64,000 nucleotides of DNA, taken from NCBI GenBank assembly GCA_964016875.1, contig OZ024725.1, forward strand, positions 48,033,927 through 48,097,926, given 5' to 3'. This DNA is from Fallopia convolvulus (lineage: Eukaryota; Streptophyta; Magnoliopsida; Caryophyllales; Polygonaceae). The notes beneath the pieces are model-generated. The model did no database searches, was not told the DNA's origin, and saw only the letters and a program-made list of their open reading frames with translations. A program made the position numbers and the translations under genes. The first letter of the stretch is position 1, and every line of letters begins with the position of its first letter. Positions 47,216 to 58,922 of the stretch are shown one piece after another.

Positions 47216-47589
47216 CTTTTTATTTAATTTGCATTATACTATTTTTAGCTTAGTAATATCCCAATATTAAACAAATTTTCGGAATTTAATATCACTCTAT
47301 TTTATTTGATTGAATTTTAAATTTTAACAATCCTTTATCATATTTTCATAATTTTAAAAAAAATATAAAAATAATTAGGCTCTCTTTTTAAGAGAAAATA
47401 TTTAAATAGATATCCAACTATAATATATTTACTGAAATTCTTAATTGTCATTGTAATAAACTTCTATAATCTCTTTATAATTTAATATGAAATTATAAAG
47501 TTTATTAAGTTCTCTACTTTAGAGAAAAGAAAAAAAATTATTGGGATAATTACCCATTTTATTTTATTTAGAAATTAGCGGATATTATA

Positions 47590-50500
47590 GTAGGGCTAGC
47601 TCCATGACATCACATGCCTTACATCACCTTTCATCATACTTCTACTAGCACAATGGTGACCAATGGAGGATCATCCCCCTTCTCTCCATTGGTGCACTTC
47701 CATTGCCATGGATCACAAGCTCCACCCCCTTGGCCTATTTAAAGGGCTTCAAACCACCCTTAGAACTCACACCTTCAACAATCTCTCCTCCCTTCTTAGA
47801 AATTTGCTCTCAATTGTTCAAAAATCAGCCTCTTTCAATCCAATTTCTCCCATTCAAGCACCACCAAAAGCTTTCCCTCTTTCTCCCTTGAGATTGCCGG
47901 CCACCACCTCGTCCACCGGTGCATCGCCGACGCCCCCCGAGCCTTCGCCGGACTTCCCTGCCCCGCCGGAGCCTCCCTGCCGCCACCGCACACCACCGTC
48001 GGCCCTCCCCTGCTCTCTTCCTCTGTATTCTGTAATACAGGCAAATAAACAGTATAATTCTAAACCTTTTAATTTTTATTAAATTAATTGTTTTATGTAG
48101 TTAAAATAAGTTATTTGTAGAAATAGTAAAGTAAATAAGTTATTTGTGAGGTTAAATCTAATAAATATACCAAGTGAAATCTTGTTAGTTGAAGATATTA
48201 TGATAGCCAATAGATAAAGTATTATAATTTCTTATATCATATTATAATAATTGCAAGACATGATTATTTTAAATAATTTTTAAGAAACTCTTATAGAAGT
48301 ATTGTTATAAAAATTATAGCATATGGATTATAATTTTATATCGAATATTGCTTTTATAAAGAGGTAATATTAATTATATAAAACATTAGGTTACCTATCT
48401 CTAGGTGTAGAGAATAACAATTTACATGATTATAATTATATTAATGATAGATATATTAAAATGGTTATTGATAATAACATATTAAGTTAATATATCTCTA
48501 GGTGTAGAGATTTCCATAGATATAGCTTTTAACAATAAAAATATGGTAGTGGTGATAAAATCTTATATCATCTTATAATAGTTACAAGACATATTATAGT
48601 GTTAAGTATATAAAAATATCTTGCATGAAAAGATATTGTAAGATATAGAAAAGATATTATTTGGTGACCTAAGATGTCATAAAAATATACTATAAGTATA
48701 AAGTAGGATATGTTAAGCCATGATCATATATTATATAAACTACAAGTTATGGAATGAGAATAAGACAAATAAGATTAATTTAATATTATGCTAGTTTTGG
48801 AAAGCTTACTTTATAAAGTAAATAGAAAGTTCTATTTATGGAAATTTACTAAGAAAGTGGTCTAGTATTATTCGATCTTTATTTAATATGATCTATATAG
48901 TTAAATAAGGTTTTATTAAGAGAATATTATTAGTGAAATATTCTTTGATGAGAAAATAACTTTTTGTATCATTATGCATATTATTGAAATTAAAGAAATA
49001 ATAATAACTCTAAGTTGAAATATCTTAATAAGGTTATAAAAGACTTTTTATAATCTCAAGGTTTTTATAAATTCAAAATATCTTTTTAGGTAAAATATGA
49101 TACCATATGCTTTTATGGGTTATACTTGCTTATTTATTTTAAGAAATTAACAAGTGAAATTAAAAGAAATTATTTGGATAAATTAATGAGGATTTCTAAG
49201 GAATAAAAGGATATTACAAAATTAAAATAATAATGAAGGAATATTATTATTTTAATTAGCCACCTAAATTATTATTATTATAATAATTTAGAATTCCATT
49301 CTCTTATACTAAGTACATAAGAGGAATCCAAACCTTAAAAGATTTTTGTAATAAAAACCGTTCGTAAATTCCGTGTCGATAGGTTGGGATTCTCGTTCGA
49401 AGTCGCGAACCACACTTCCGTCTTATCGCTAAATCCGTTATCGTCAGAACCAAGACAAGTGAAATTTCCCCTTGTAACCTTATATATTCATCTTCGTGAA
49501 ATTCTCGATGTTGGGAACAACTTGTGTGCTAAGTAACAAAAAGGAACCTAGGAAATATCGATTGTTAGAAATAACGACCCCATTGTTAGTTCGCTCTTTA
49601 TTATTGATAGGATCATTTATGCTAGTTTGGTTGTGGCCTTGATTGTTTACGGCCTCATTAAGAGGTCAATGTCGAACAAACTAGTGAGTGGCGCGGAAGT
49701 ACCCGACGCCTCTATAAAACTTACTAAGTCGTAATGTCTACATGTTTGAAGTACGACTTTCAGGATCTTGATCCAGTCCGCTCCGATTACAAGGAGGGAC
49801 GAGTTGCACTCTAGCTAAGTGTCGGAAACCGAGTTTCCATTGGTGGATCGGGCCATCTGAGCCCCCACCCCCTTTTAAAAATCATTAACGAAATCGGTTA
49901 ATTTCGTCACTATATAAGAAAGTGCCCAATACACATTTAAAAGATATCAAAACCGGATCGGTCTCAAATGATCGATCCGGCTCTTGGTCCGCTCAGGGCG
50001 CGAGAGGTTTTCAACTTGTATAAATTATAACGTTCCCAACATACTTCCGATTCTAAAAGAAGCCTACAATCTAGTAGCTCTTCTCTCGATTATCGAGCTA
50101 TCTCCGCTTGAGATACGCTCTCCTTCGTACAATTAAACCCCACATAAATAAACCTTATCCTAAAACACAACCCGTTAATATCTTCCTCGTTATTACTCAA
50201 ATTACCAAATTACCCTTGGGAAGTTCCGTTCCCGCTTGCTTAGTCTCTTAGACTAATTCTTCTTTTCCGCATGTTTTCCTGGCATATTCTCGCCCCTCGT
50301 GAATTATGTCAGAACCTAGGAATTTCAACAAGGCGTAAGCGAAGGGCAAAGGAAGGATGAGAAGTTCCAAGATGTACTTCCAAATCCTTTTGGTTTAATT
50401 CCGTTTATGTTTCAAATACAAAGTTTGTATGAATTGTAATTCCGAACAAGCTTTTGGTTTTAAGTAATGTAAGTTGGGATGTAAGAACAAAGTCTCCTTC

Positions 50501-50642
50501 GAGAGCACCTTTTAATTATCCAATTATGTTTATTTTCGCATTTTACCATTCTATATCATTCTAAAAGCCTTGGGTGACTTTGGACGGTAAAATCCGAGGT
50601 CATTGGCGGTAATACCCAATGTTATAAAATAGGGGTGTTATA
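47590..50642 (+). repeat. Second part of the gypsy-type solo LTR
   Basis: It holds the TATA box (47736-47743), a GC-rich leader (47890-48015) with Pro/Ala-rich open frames that I do not regard as a gene, and a long AT-rich R-U5. The last 1.4 kb is recognisably related to 58923-60639. Confidence 0.75.
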
Positions 50643-50647
50643 GTTAC

Positions 50648-50977
50648 TAGGGTTTTTAGGTCTTCTTAGATTATTATCTTTATGTGCTTAGGCTGAGAAG
50701 TTAGTGTTTGATAGATCTAGGGTCTAGAGATTATACTAGATTATCTTGGAGTCTCTGCTTGACTTTGTAGCTCGTGAAAGAATTAATAATATAAGAAGTC
50801 ATTTGAAATCCTCTAAGGAGGTAGTGGTTTTACTCGCTCAACTAGTTGGTTGATCGAGGTTTCCACTCTAAAGAGATTGTGTCAAACTGTTACCTGCATA
50901 ACTGTATTTATTTTCGATGCCCATTTCACTGTTCCTGTGGGAACAATGTCTGTATTACTAACACTTCTGTTCCAATA
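50648..50977 (+). repeat. SIRE 5' LTR, second part
   Basis: It continues the LTR split at 33510 and matches about 55575-55899. The end reads CCAATA where the 3' LTR has TCAACA. Confidence 0.85.
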
Positions 50978-50979
50978 AT

Positions 50980-50991
50980 TGGTATCAGAGC
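50980..50991 (+). other. Primer-binding site of the second SIRE element
   Basis: TGGTATCAGAGC lies two bases after the LTR end: the initiator tRNA-Met site usual for copia elements. Confidence 0.9.
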
Positions 50992-51031
50992 AGGTTTGCT
51001 CTAGATAGTGTGTTCATTACAGGTTAACAAG

Positions 51032-52926
51032 ATGAGTTCCAACACCCACTACGATGTCGGTATCAACAACAACAAGCCGCCTTTGCTCAAGGCCGGAGAG
51101 TACTAACATTGGAAAATCTTGTTTGTTAATTGGATAAGGAGTAAAGATTATCAGGCATGGTGCACCATTGAGGATGGTGATTATGAGGTCCCTGTTGCTA
51201 AGAAGGATAACAAAAAGGACTGGGGACCCACTGAATACCAAGGGATGGAGAAAAACTTCAAAGCTAGGATGTATCTCATGAACGCCCTTGGAAGTGAAGA
51301 TATGCTAATGGTCGTGAACGTGAAAGATGCCAAAAGCATGTGAGCTGCAATCGAGAAGATGCATGTTGGAAGTGATGACCTTCACAAAAGTCATCTTCAT
51401 GATGCCAAACGTGACCAGCCTATCAATCAAGCTTCGAGATGTTGGTTAGTCGACTGAATGCTCTAGGAGTCAATGAGAAGCTCATTGACCAGGAAGAGAA
51501 GGTTCTCAGGATCGTCAATAGTCTTCATTCCAAGTACGCCTATACTAAAGGTCTACTCAAGGAGAATCCTAAAACAAAGACTTCAACTTTACATGAGCTA
51601 TTTGGGAAAATCAAAGAATACGAGAAGTATCATGTCAATACTGAACTTGGCAATACTTCAAGCAAGGGAATAGATCTAAAGATTGAGAATGCATATGATA
51701 ATGTCAAAGTTGAGAAGGAAGAGTATGAAGATGACAATGATGAAGAAACAACCATCATTACTCGAGCCATGCGAAATCTATACAACAAAGGAAAGGCTCG
51801 AAGCAGTCGTGACTGTGGGAACAGTAGAGATAGACAAGACATCAAGGATATAACATGCTACAAGCGTCAAGAGAAGGGGCACTATGCAAAGTATTGTTCC
51901 CAAGGTAACGATTCTGAAAAAGACAAAAGGGAGGTTTGTGTTGCAGCATGGGACAACGACTCTGAAGATGAACCTGAGTCTTGGACAACTTCAAACGTGT
52001 GTTCCATGACCATCCAAACCAAGACAGTCAACCAAGAGGTAAGCCATGAACAATTTCTTGATACTCTTGATTCTAGTAGTAGATCTGATCTTGTCAAACT
52101 TCTGAAAAGAATGTATGAAGAAAATTTAGGTTTAGAAGATGACTTGAATAATGTTGAGGAACAATGTTATAATCTGAAAAAGAAAATAACTGTTCTCACT
52201 GAAGGTGTTACTGTTCCTTGTAAGACTTGTGGTCCCTTGAGAGAAGAAATTGACTCTCTTCGAGAGGTTAACAATTCTCTTAGATCTGATTTACTAAAAG
52301 TTGAGATAGAAAGAGATGAACTTTTAAAGGAAAAGGAGAAAAATGAAACGAAGTTTTGTCTCTCTAGACATGGAGTAGGTTCTGTCTCAAGAGATGATGA
52401 GCCTACACATGATGTTCCTGTTCCACAAATGATAGAAAATAGGGATAAAGAAATTCAAAATCTTAGGGAAAAGAATTCTCACCTAGAACAAAGGCTTAAA
52501 ATCCTAGAAAGTGGAAATAGTGGGAAAAGGGATTGGTACACTGGTCAAACGGCTCACAAAATCTTTATGAAGCAATCTTTAGGTAATGAACCAAAAGACT
52601 TGAATGTTGACCGTGTTAAGGAGAGAAGGCTTCAAAAACCTCATCCTAAGTACTATCTTAGATTAACAAGAAAGGTCATGATCACACTATGTGTAAGAAG
52701 GCCCAAATCTAGCAAAACTATTAGAAAAATCAAGGGAACAAGTCTTACAACCAGAATGGTAACAGTAGTCAAAATAGGAAAAGAAATAATCGTCACCATT
52801 GGGAAGGGAACAATAACCAACAGAAACAGAACTCATACTCTCCACCTGTTCAAGATAATAGCTTTGTTTCAAGAAGTGTCAAGAAAAATCATGAAAAACA
52901 AAGTCGAAGCAATGATGTTAATCTAA
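51032..52926 (+). pseudogene. SIRE-type gag with coiled coil, several breaks
   Basis: The ATG at 51032 opens MSSNTHYDVG, the usual start of this lineage. A TAA at 51104 and a TGA at 51341 (where Trp is expected) interrupt the capsid part. The frame shifts near 51430 and then runs open to 52926. The zinc knuckle reads CYKRQEKGHYAKYC: the second Cys is Arg, so CCHC is broken. A Leu/Glu/Lys-rich coiled coil follows (about 52100-52500), typical of the long SIRE gag. From about 52640 the correct frame appears to be another one, rich in Asn/Gln. No protease or integrase follows. Confidence 0.8.
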
Positions 52927-54937
52927 TTGAATACTTTGTTGCTAGTCCTCAGGAACATAAAAGTTTTTATCCTAACCGACCAAAAAAGGCAATGCATGTC
53001 TGGTTCGTGAAGCCTTGAATTGCTCTTCTGTATAATGAAGTGAGGGGGAACGACCAGTGGTATATAGGGAACTTTTTCCCGTACCACATGATAGGAAACA
53101 ACAGGAATCTATCCTCACTTCATAAAAGCACTAGAGGAAGCATTTCCTTTGGTGAAAAACGACAAGGAGCAATCACAAGAACAAGGAAAGCTAAACTAAG
53201 TGATCACATCAATATCTGGTCCCAGTGGAACAACAAAAAATGTTTTCTCAAGAGAGCGTATTGTGGAGAATAAAAGGACCCAGAGGATAATATTGAGATG
53301 ATGATGAGACCAGTGAACCATTAGATGCTTTTGACACCGGGAACAGTAGTACAAACTTTGGATGTAACATGAGTAGTTCCCAGGGGAACAATGATGATAT
53401 TGTTGATACCACAAAAGTTCTTGACAATGTTCGTGACATTTTAACTGATCCCACTTCAATCCCGAAGAAGCGCTTGGTGCCACTCCAACAAAGGACTTCG
53501 TGACCTATGTTGGAGGGGAACCATGCGTTCAAGGGGAAGAGGCGATATTAGAGTCAATTGATGTCACAATAATTCAAGTCAAGAACTAGCAACAAGAAGC
53601 AATGAAAACCACCACAATTGAGGGCTATAAGGTGGAATGAAGCATTCAAAGGAAAGAAGATGGAACGACAACCTGTGTCTTTGTTACCTAAGGAACAATC
53701 CCGGAAGGAACAATCCAGGTAAGTATATCTAATCTTATGCTTGATTTCTATTGTGATTAGCTCTTTGTTCCATAGAATTGCATGCATCCATGAGAGTCTT
53801 TAGATGTATATAGGGAACGATGATTTCAGTTGCTTGCTTTTCTGATTATGATGTCTTATGGTGATATGCTTGGTGAAGTGCGCATCCGTTCATGATTACA
53901 TGCATGTAATTTCAAAGAAAATGTCATGGAACAATAGCATAAGCATAAAAGCACTTCTTTTTACCCCAAAACAACCAACTTGATCTATGTTATCCCTCAT
54001 TATAAGCCGATATGATAATTGGTCGTACAACCGTCCTAAGCTATGGTCCAAGTAAACGTTTCGTATGAGCTTGATAATTTTTATACCATCAACGGGACCC
54101 AATTACTTGGACTGCTAAATGTTCCATACCATGATTTGTTTGTTTGGATATGCTATTTTTGTCTTCTTGACCCCCTTGCTATCCAAACCAGCCTTTTCAT
54201 TCCATTCATGATGACGAGGAAGGGAATGTGGTTTGAAGGCGGAGTAAAAGAAGTTGAGTGGCTAAGCATGCGCCAAAAGAAAAGAAAAGAAAAGAAAAGA
54301 TGAAATAAAAGTGATCTTCAAATATTCTTGGTCAAAGAAGTTAAAGGGGATAAGGGAACAATAAGAGAAAAGAGCCAAATGAAGTCATATATGAATGAGA
54401 AGTTGGATATGATTTTGGAGGTGCAAATGAAAGATAGTGAGAATAAGAATCTCTGACTCAAAATTATGAATGGATCCCTCTTTCTCCCTTTAGCCGTCAT
54501 TTCCTACACTAAAAGGTTTTCTTTTGATGTTTTTGGTGTTTTTGCTTACTGTTCTCGTGACTACCTATGATCTTACTTTGCTATGTGTCTGTGATGGTTA
54601 TGTAATCTTTGCCCAAATGTTACAATGACAACTTTATGATGATAAGTTAAAATTATGTGTATTGTTCCATTAGTATGGTTTTTTATCATTTGATGATGCC
54701 AAAAGGGGGAAGTATGGAAAATTGCAGAGATGCGCTTGGTTATAGGTTTAGAAAATGGTTCTCTAGGGAATGGTTCAAAAGTCGAGGGGGAACAACACCA
54801 CATGGTTGTTCACATGGTAAAGTCCTATTAAGGGGAAACATTTGTTTGGTTTATTCATATGGTGTGTTTGATTATCACTTCATAGATTATAAGCCAATTT
54901 TGTGGTATAAGTTTGTCATCATTAAAAAGGGGGAAAT
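52927..54937 (+). other. Remnant of the SIRE 3' region
   Basis: There is no intact gene. Part of it (53950-54070) matches 12500-12640 of the first SIRE copy, so pol and the third ORF were lost by internal deletion. An AAAAG microsatellite lies at 54275-54300. TTAAAAAGGGGGAAAT before the LTR is the polypurine tract. Confidence 0.6.
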
Positions 54938-55899
54938 TGTTGGATATTGGTACCATGGGAGCAGACATTGTTACCATGGGAACAATATTGATCGCTCCCT
55001 TGTGTTTTGATAATGACAAACTCTAAGAGATTTGATTGATTGTATGTTTTCATAGTAATTTCAGGTAATACATGTCAAATGAGAAGTATGGAAGAAGGAA
55101 TGAGTTGACGCTGCTGTGAGGGAACAACGTCTGCGCTTGAGGGAACAACAGCGTCTGCGCTTGGATAGATTCTAAATAAGGAAAGCGCGTCCTTTCAACT
55201 TTGGAAGATTTGATTCTTGGAGATTTGACAATTGGAATAGTTGGTTATTAGAAGATAATCTCTAAAGATAAAATCGGAATCATATCTCACCAAATTGGGA
55301 GTAGCTTGTGATGCAAGGAGAAGATCTCTAAGTTAAGGAAAGATCTCATGGAATATTATATTGCGAATCATTTTGTAGAAGATATTTTGGGTGGAAAAAT
55401 ATTATTTCGTGGCAAGGAAATAATATTATATCAGATCCAAGTCTCTTCTATAAATAAGAGTACAGTTTAGGTTTTCCATGGACCGATCTCGACCGATCTC
55501 CATTGCTATCGAGCAGCAGAGCATTCAAGTGCCATTGAAGCTTCGTCAAGGTGTTAAGTAAGTTCTTACTTGGGTTTTCAGGTCTTCTTAGATTATTATC
55601 TTTACGTGCTTAGACTGAGAAGTTAGGGTTTGATAGATCTAGGGTCTAAAGATTAGACTAGATTATCTTGGAGTCCATGCTTGCCTTTGTAGCTTGTGAA
55701 AGAATAAATAATATAAGAAGTTATTTGAAATCATCTAAGGAGGTAGTGGTTTTTCTCGCTCAACTAGTTGGTTGATCGAGGTTTCCACTCTAAAGAGATC
55801 GTGTCAAACTGTTACCTACATTACTGTATTTATTTCCACTGCCCAGTTTACTATTCCCGTAGGAACAGTGTGTGTATTACTAACACACTCGTTTCAACA
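54938..55899 (+). repeat. 3' LTR of the second SIRE element
   Basis: It starts TGTTGGATATTGG and ends GTTTCAACA. A TATA box lies near 55447-55454. It is similar throughout to the split 5' LTR, with a small local duplication of GACCGATCTC near 55480. Confidence 0.85.
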
Positions 55900-55904
55900 A
55901 GCAC

Positions 55905-56430
55905 CTTTTGGTTTTGTCGAGTTATGAGGTTCCTATGATTCCGCGAGCTCTTTCACAATTCTTCTGTACTCCTTCTCTAGGCTCGGGTTTTGCTTTTCAA
56001 TCCCGACTTTAGCTCCCTAACTTAGCTTATGTGCATCCTCTAATAGTGTTGTCAAACGTCGAACCTCTTCACGTGTTTCCGTCAGTTGTAACGCTTGGTT
56101 CCACTCCTCCATTACAGACAAGTCTAGACTCTTTTCCCTAGGCTCTTTTTCCGACATCACTCCCTGAACCACTATCTCTGGCGGGCTCCACGATCGAGCC
56201 CGGTGTTCGCTCACTACGGTCGCAAGTTTGGTGTGCTTGATCGGAACGGGCTCTTCCGGGATGGTAATTCACGAGTTCAGGTTCGATGATAGTTCGTGAT
56301 TTTTGGCGTTAGAGCTTAAAGGAGGTGGCAGCATGGCGTCGACTTGGGCGACTATAGTCGGGTTAAGCTGGCTTGAGTGTGCGATTGTGAGCATCCGGGC
56401 TGTGATTATTTTTTAGGCTCTTGAAGATCC
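55905..56430 (-). pseudogene. Coiled-coil protein remnant, part beyond the SIRE element
   Basis: The minus-strand frame at 56017-56214 reads EEWNQALQLTETREEVRRL, a coiled-coil-like stretch. Neighbouring frames are broken. It may be the upstream half of the remnant at 31740-32846, divided by the SIRE insertion. No family is recognised. Confidence 0.35.
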
Positions 56431-57060
56431 CCTATCTTTGTGGGATAAATTTCAAGGTGATCTATTTTGCACTTCCCTAAAAGATGTCCTGTTTGACCTA
56501 TATATCAGTGGCACTACTTCTCTAGTACTAGTACTTTACTTGTTCCATTTTCGAAATTGCTTAGGTTCTCTATACATCTTGTTGTATTCTTCAATTCCTT
56601 TCTTGTTTTTTTAATATTTTATGTTCAACATGCCGATTTGCCCGATTACCAATCTTGATCTACAAGATGTATTTGGCACATTAAATTCTTACCTTATCCA
56701 AACAATATATAATATAGTGGAAATCATATATTCTTTGCGAAATTGTCTTATAATGCTAATTTGGTATTTATAATTTAAAACTTTACAAAAAGTAGTTAGC
56801 AACCTATATACATTGAACATTATTGTTAGGGCATCTCTAACAACTTCTCCATATTAGCGGAAAGTGTGAATTTGATATAATTTTGTACCCCAACAACTTT
56901 TCTATACCAATCTCCATAATAAGGAGGGGGTGGGGGATCTTCCCTAAGGTTTTGGTTCAAGTGAGGACAACTCTTGTGGTAAAGACTTTTCCTTAAAATG
57001 AGGAGTAATCTCAACCATTACATTTACCTCATCACTATATATTGGATGATCAAGATTTGT
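56431..57060. other. No gene recognised
   Basis: AT-rich. At 56820-57030 the phrase GGGCATCTCTAACAACTT resembles ends of small non-autonomous DNA transposons, but no partner end was found. Confidence 0.4.
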
Positions 57061-57064
57061 TTTT

Positions 57065-57792
57065 TTTTTTATTTATTATTTTCTTAGTTTTTTTCTTTGT
57101 TTAAAAAAGCTTTAAAAATGCTAAATATTGAAGTTCAATTTTAATATACTACAAGTTCATTTTTATACACTAAAAGTTCAATTTTTTATGTTAAAAGTTC
57201 AATTTTCTATATTGTATGACTTCAATTTTTATATTCTACGAGTTCATTTTCTATCGATGCTAAGTTCAATTTTTATGTGCTTTGAGTTCATTTTTCAAAT
57301 AGTTTTATTTTCACATAACTAAAAAAATATTTAAAAAATAAATGAGCTTTTTTGAATTTTAATTTTAATTTTTACCTTTTTAAAACTATTTTTACTTAAA
57401 AAAGCTTTAAAAATGTTAAATATGACAGTTCAATTTTTATATACTAAGAGTTCATTTTTATACACTAGAAGTTCGTTTTTTATATTAGGATTTCAATTTT
57501 CTATATTGTATGAGTTCATTTTTTATATTGTACGAGTTCATTTTTTTTATATATGATAACTTCAATTTTTATGTGTTTTGAGTTCATTTTTCATATAACT
57601 CAATTTTCACATATTGATTTTTTCTCAATTTTTATTTATTTTTTTACTTTTTTAAAATTATATTCTTTTTTTAAAAAAAAACATTAAAAACATTAAATAT
57701 GATAGTTCAATTTTTATATACTACGAGTTCATATTTCTACACTAGAAGTTCAATTTTTTTTTTGTTAGGAGTTCAATTTTCTATATTGTATG
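57065..57792. repeat. Minisatellite of AGTTCAATTTTTATA-type units
   Basis: Three blocks of about 275-300 bases start near 57095, 57398 and 57670 with TTTAAAAA...GCTTTAAAAATG-like sequence. Each consists of degenerate 20-30 base subunits (AGTTCAATTTTTATATACTA, GAGTTCATTTTT). It continues at 58776-58850 beyond the solo LTR. Confidence 0.7.
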
Positions 57793-58775
57793 TGTTGAAA
57801 CCCGATATAATAAGCATTATAAACGAGATTTTAATAAATACTAACTCTCAGGCTTCGTACAACCGAACGTTTTTCGTACGTGGATTATTCCTCCTCCCCA
57901 CCCCTCAGCCGATTGTTTTTGTACTCTTTACAAAAAAAGCTTTTGGACTTTATACCGTAAATAGCGCGATCTCACTCGGAGATCAAACACGTCGAGCTTT
58001 GGCAAACGAGATAGTTCTCGAGCCAGAGGGAATTTTCGACCTTTTAGATTGTATCATAGCCTAGCTATATATAATATTGCCTAGCTACTAGCTTGCTTAT
58101 AATATGTCGATGTGGGACGAATCCTCTTATTTATATCACTTTCCAATTTTCTATTCATGAATGAGTTCGATGTGGGACAATTTCACGAGGTCCACCACAT
58201 GAAGATAGAGTGAGTCAGTTCCGAGCGTAACGAGGTCCGACGGCAACCCCGAGCGGGAAGCTCAGCGGTTCCGCGCATAACGAGGTTCGACGGCAACCCC
58301 GAGTGGGAAGCTCGGCGGTTTCGAGCATAACGAGGTTCGACGGCAACCTTGAGCGGGAAGCTCGGCGGTTCCGCGCATAACGAGGTTTGACGGCAACCCC
58401 GAGCGGGAAGCTCGGCGGTTTCGCGCATAACAAGGTTCGACGTCAACCCCGACCGGGAAGCTCGGCGGTTCCGCGCATAACGAGGTTCGACGGCAACTCC
58501 GAGTGGGAAGCTCGGCGGTTCCGCGTATAATGAGGTACGACGGCAACCTCGAGCGGGAAGCTCGGCGGTTCCGCGCATGCTAGAAGCGAACCCCGTGGCG
58601 CCACACCGAGACTAGGGCCAAGCCCGCGCACTCCAGGGGTTGTTGGTTTGTTTATTGGGCTCAAGCCCATGTATTGTTTCCCAGACACGTACACATAACG
58701 CGACTTTATATCTCTTCTTCTTTACGCTTGCGAATTTGCCTTTAATTACTTAGCGGGTTATTTCGAGCACCATCA
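57793..58775. mobile_element. Solo LTR in the minisatellite, TSD GTATG
   Basis: Flanked by GTATG at 57788-57792 and 58776-58780. It starts TGTTGAAACC and ends GCACCATCA, 983 bp. There is no primer site or coding region. It contains seven exact-length 50-bp tandem repeats. A TTTATATC element near 58705 could be its TATA box if plus-oriented. The family is not identified. Confidence 0.85.
58231..58580. repeat. Seven tandem 50-bp repeats, GC-rich, each with a hairpin
   Basis: Units begin at 58231, 58281, 58331, 58381, 58431, 58481 and 58531, all exactly 50 bp, with 1-6 substitutions between them. Each holds CCGAGCGGGAAGCTCGG (6-bp stem, 5-base loop). Because 50 is not a multiple of three, three units cycle all frames, and the minus strand is open in several frames. 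I take these as repeat artefacts, not proteins. Confidence 0.9.
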
Positions 58776-58922
58776 GTATGAGTTCAATTTGCATATTCTA
58801 CGAGTTCAGTTTTTTATCTATGATAAGTTCAATTTGCCTTTGATTTTTCTTGATCCAACGGCTTTTGTTCTTTCTTATTTCGGACATGAGCGCCCATTCG
58901 CACCTGAACCGAACTCTATAAT
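58776..58922. repeat. Minisatellite remainder
   Basis: It continues the AGTTCAATTT-type units for about 75 bases, then unique sequence to the truncated LTR. Confidence 0.6.

Larger units (their letters stand above)
34002..47589 (-). mobile_element. LARD-like element with LTRs above 4 kb, TSD GTAGG
   Basis: GTAGG flanks it at 33997-34001 and 47590-47594. On the minus strand the 5' LTR is 47589-43270, the primer site 43265-43253, the internal region 43269-38137, the polypurine tract near 38148-38140, and the 3' LTR 38136-34002. The internal 5.1 kb holds only degenerate short frames and no recognisable pol. That layout fits the large retrotransposon derivatives (LARDs) known in plants. The TGTAATATCC and GGGGTGTTACA ends suggest a gypsy source. 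Confidence 0.85.
43270..47589 (-). repeat. 5' LTR of the LARD-like element, 4320 bp
   Basis: It keeps the 855 bp (44270-45124) that the other LTR lost. At 45882-45901 it has a 21-bp inverted copy of 46012-46032 in place of about 40 bp present in the other LTR. The terminal base pair is changed (GATATTATA at 47581-47589). The TATA box is at 46856-46863. The two LTRs otherwise differ by scattered substitutions and small indels. Confidence 0.9.
33511..50642 (+). mobile_element. Gypsy-type solo LTR, TSD GTTAC, itself split
   Basis: Flanked by GTTAC at 33506-33510 and 50643-50647. It starts TGTAATATCCGCG and ends AGGGGTGTTATA. Without the nested element (34002-47589) it measures about 3.5 kb, with no primer site or coding region, so it is a solo LTR left by LTR-LTR recombination. 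It is related to, but clearly diverged from, the LTRs of the element inside it. TATTTAAA at 47736-47743 is its likely TATA box. Confidence 0.85.
32852..55899 (+). mobile_element. Second SIRE-type copia element, internally deleted, hosting nested insertions
   Basis: The 5' LTR is 32852-33510 plus 50648-50977, split by a solo LTR. A tRNA-Met primer site is at 50980, gag at 51032-52926, then a non-coding 3' region, a polypurine tract and a 3' LTR at 54938-55899. Integrase, reverse transcriptase, RNase H and the third ORF are gone. Outer flanks AACAC and AGCAC could be a target duplication with one change. Its 3' region is related to that of the first SIRE copy. Confidence 0.8.

Noticed and set aside
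47663..48082. 139-codon plus-strand frame near a TATA box
   Set aside because: Lies entirely in the leader of the solo LTR and is Pro-rich because of the GC-rich block; no homologue is recognised.
58183..58694. Four overlapping minus-strand frames with repeats like RGTAELPARGC
   Set aside because: A result of a 50-bp repeat that cycles all frames without stops; no start context, no domain, inside a solo LTR.
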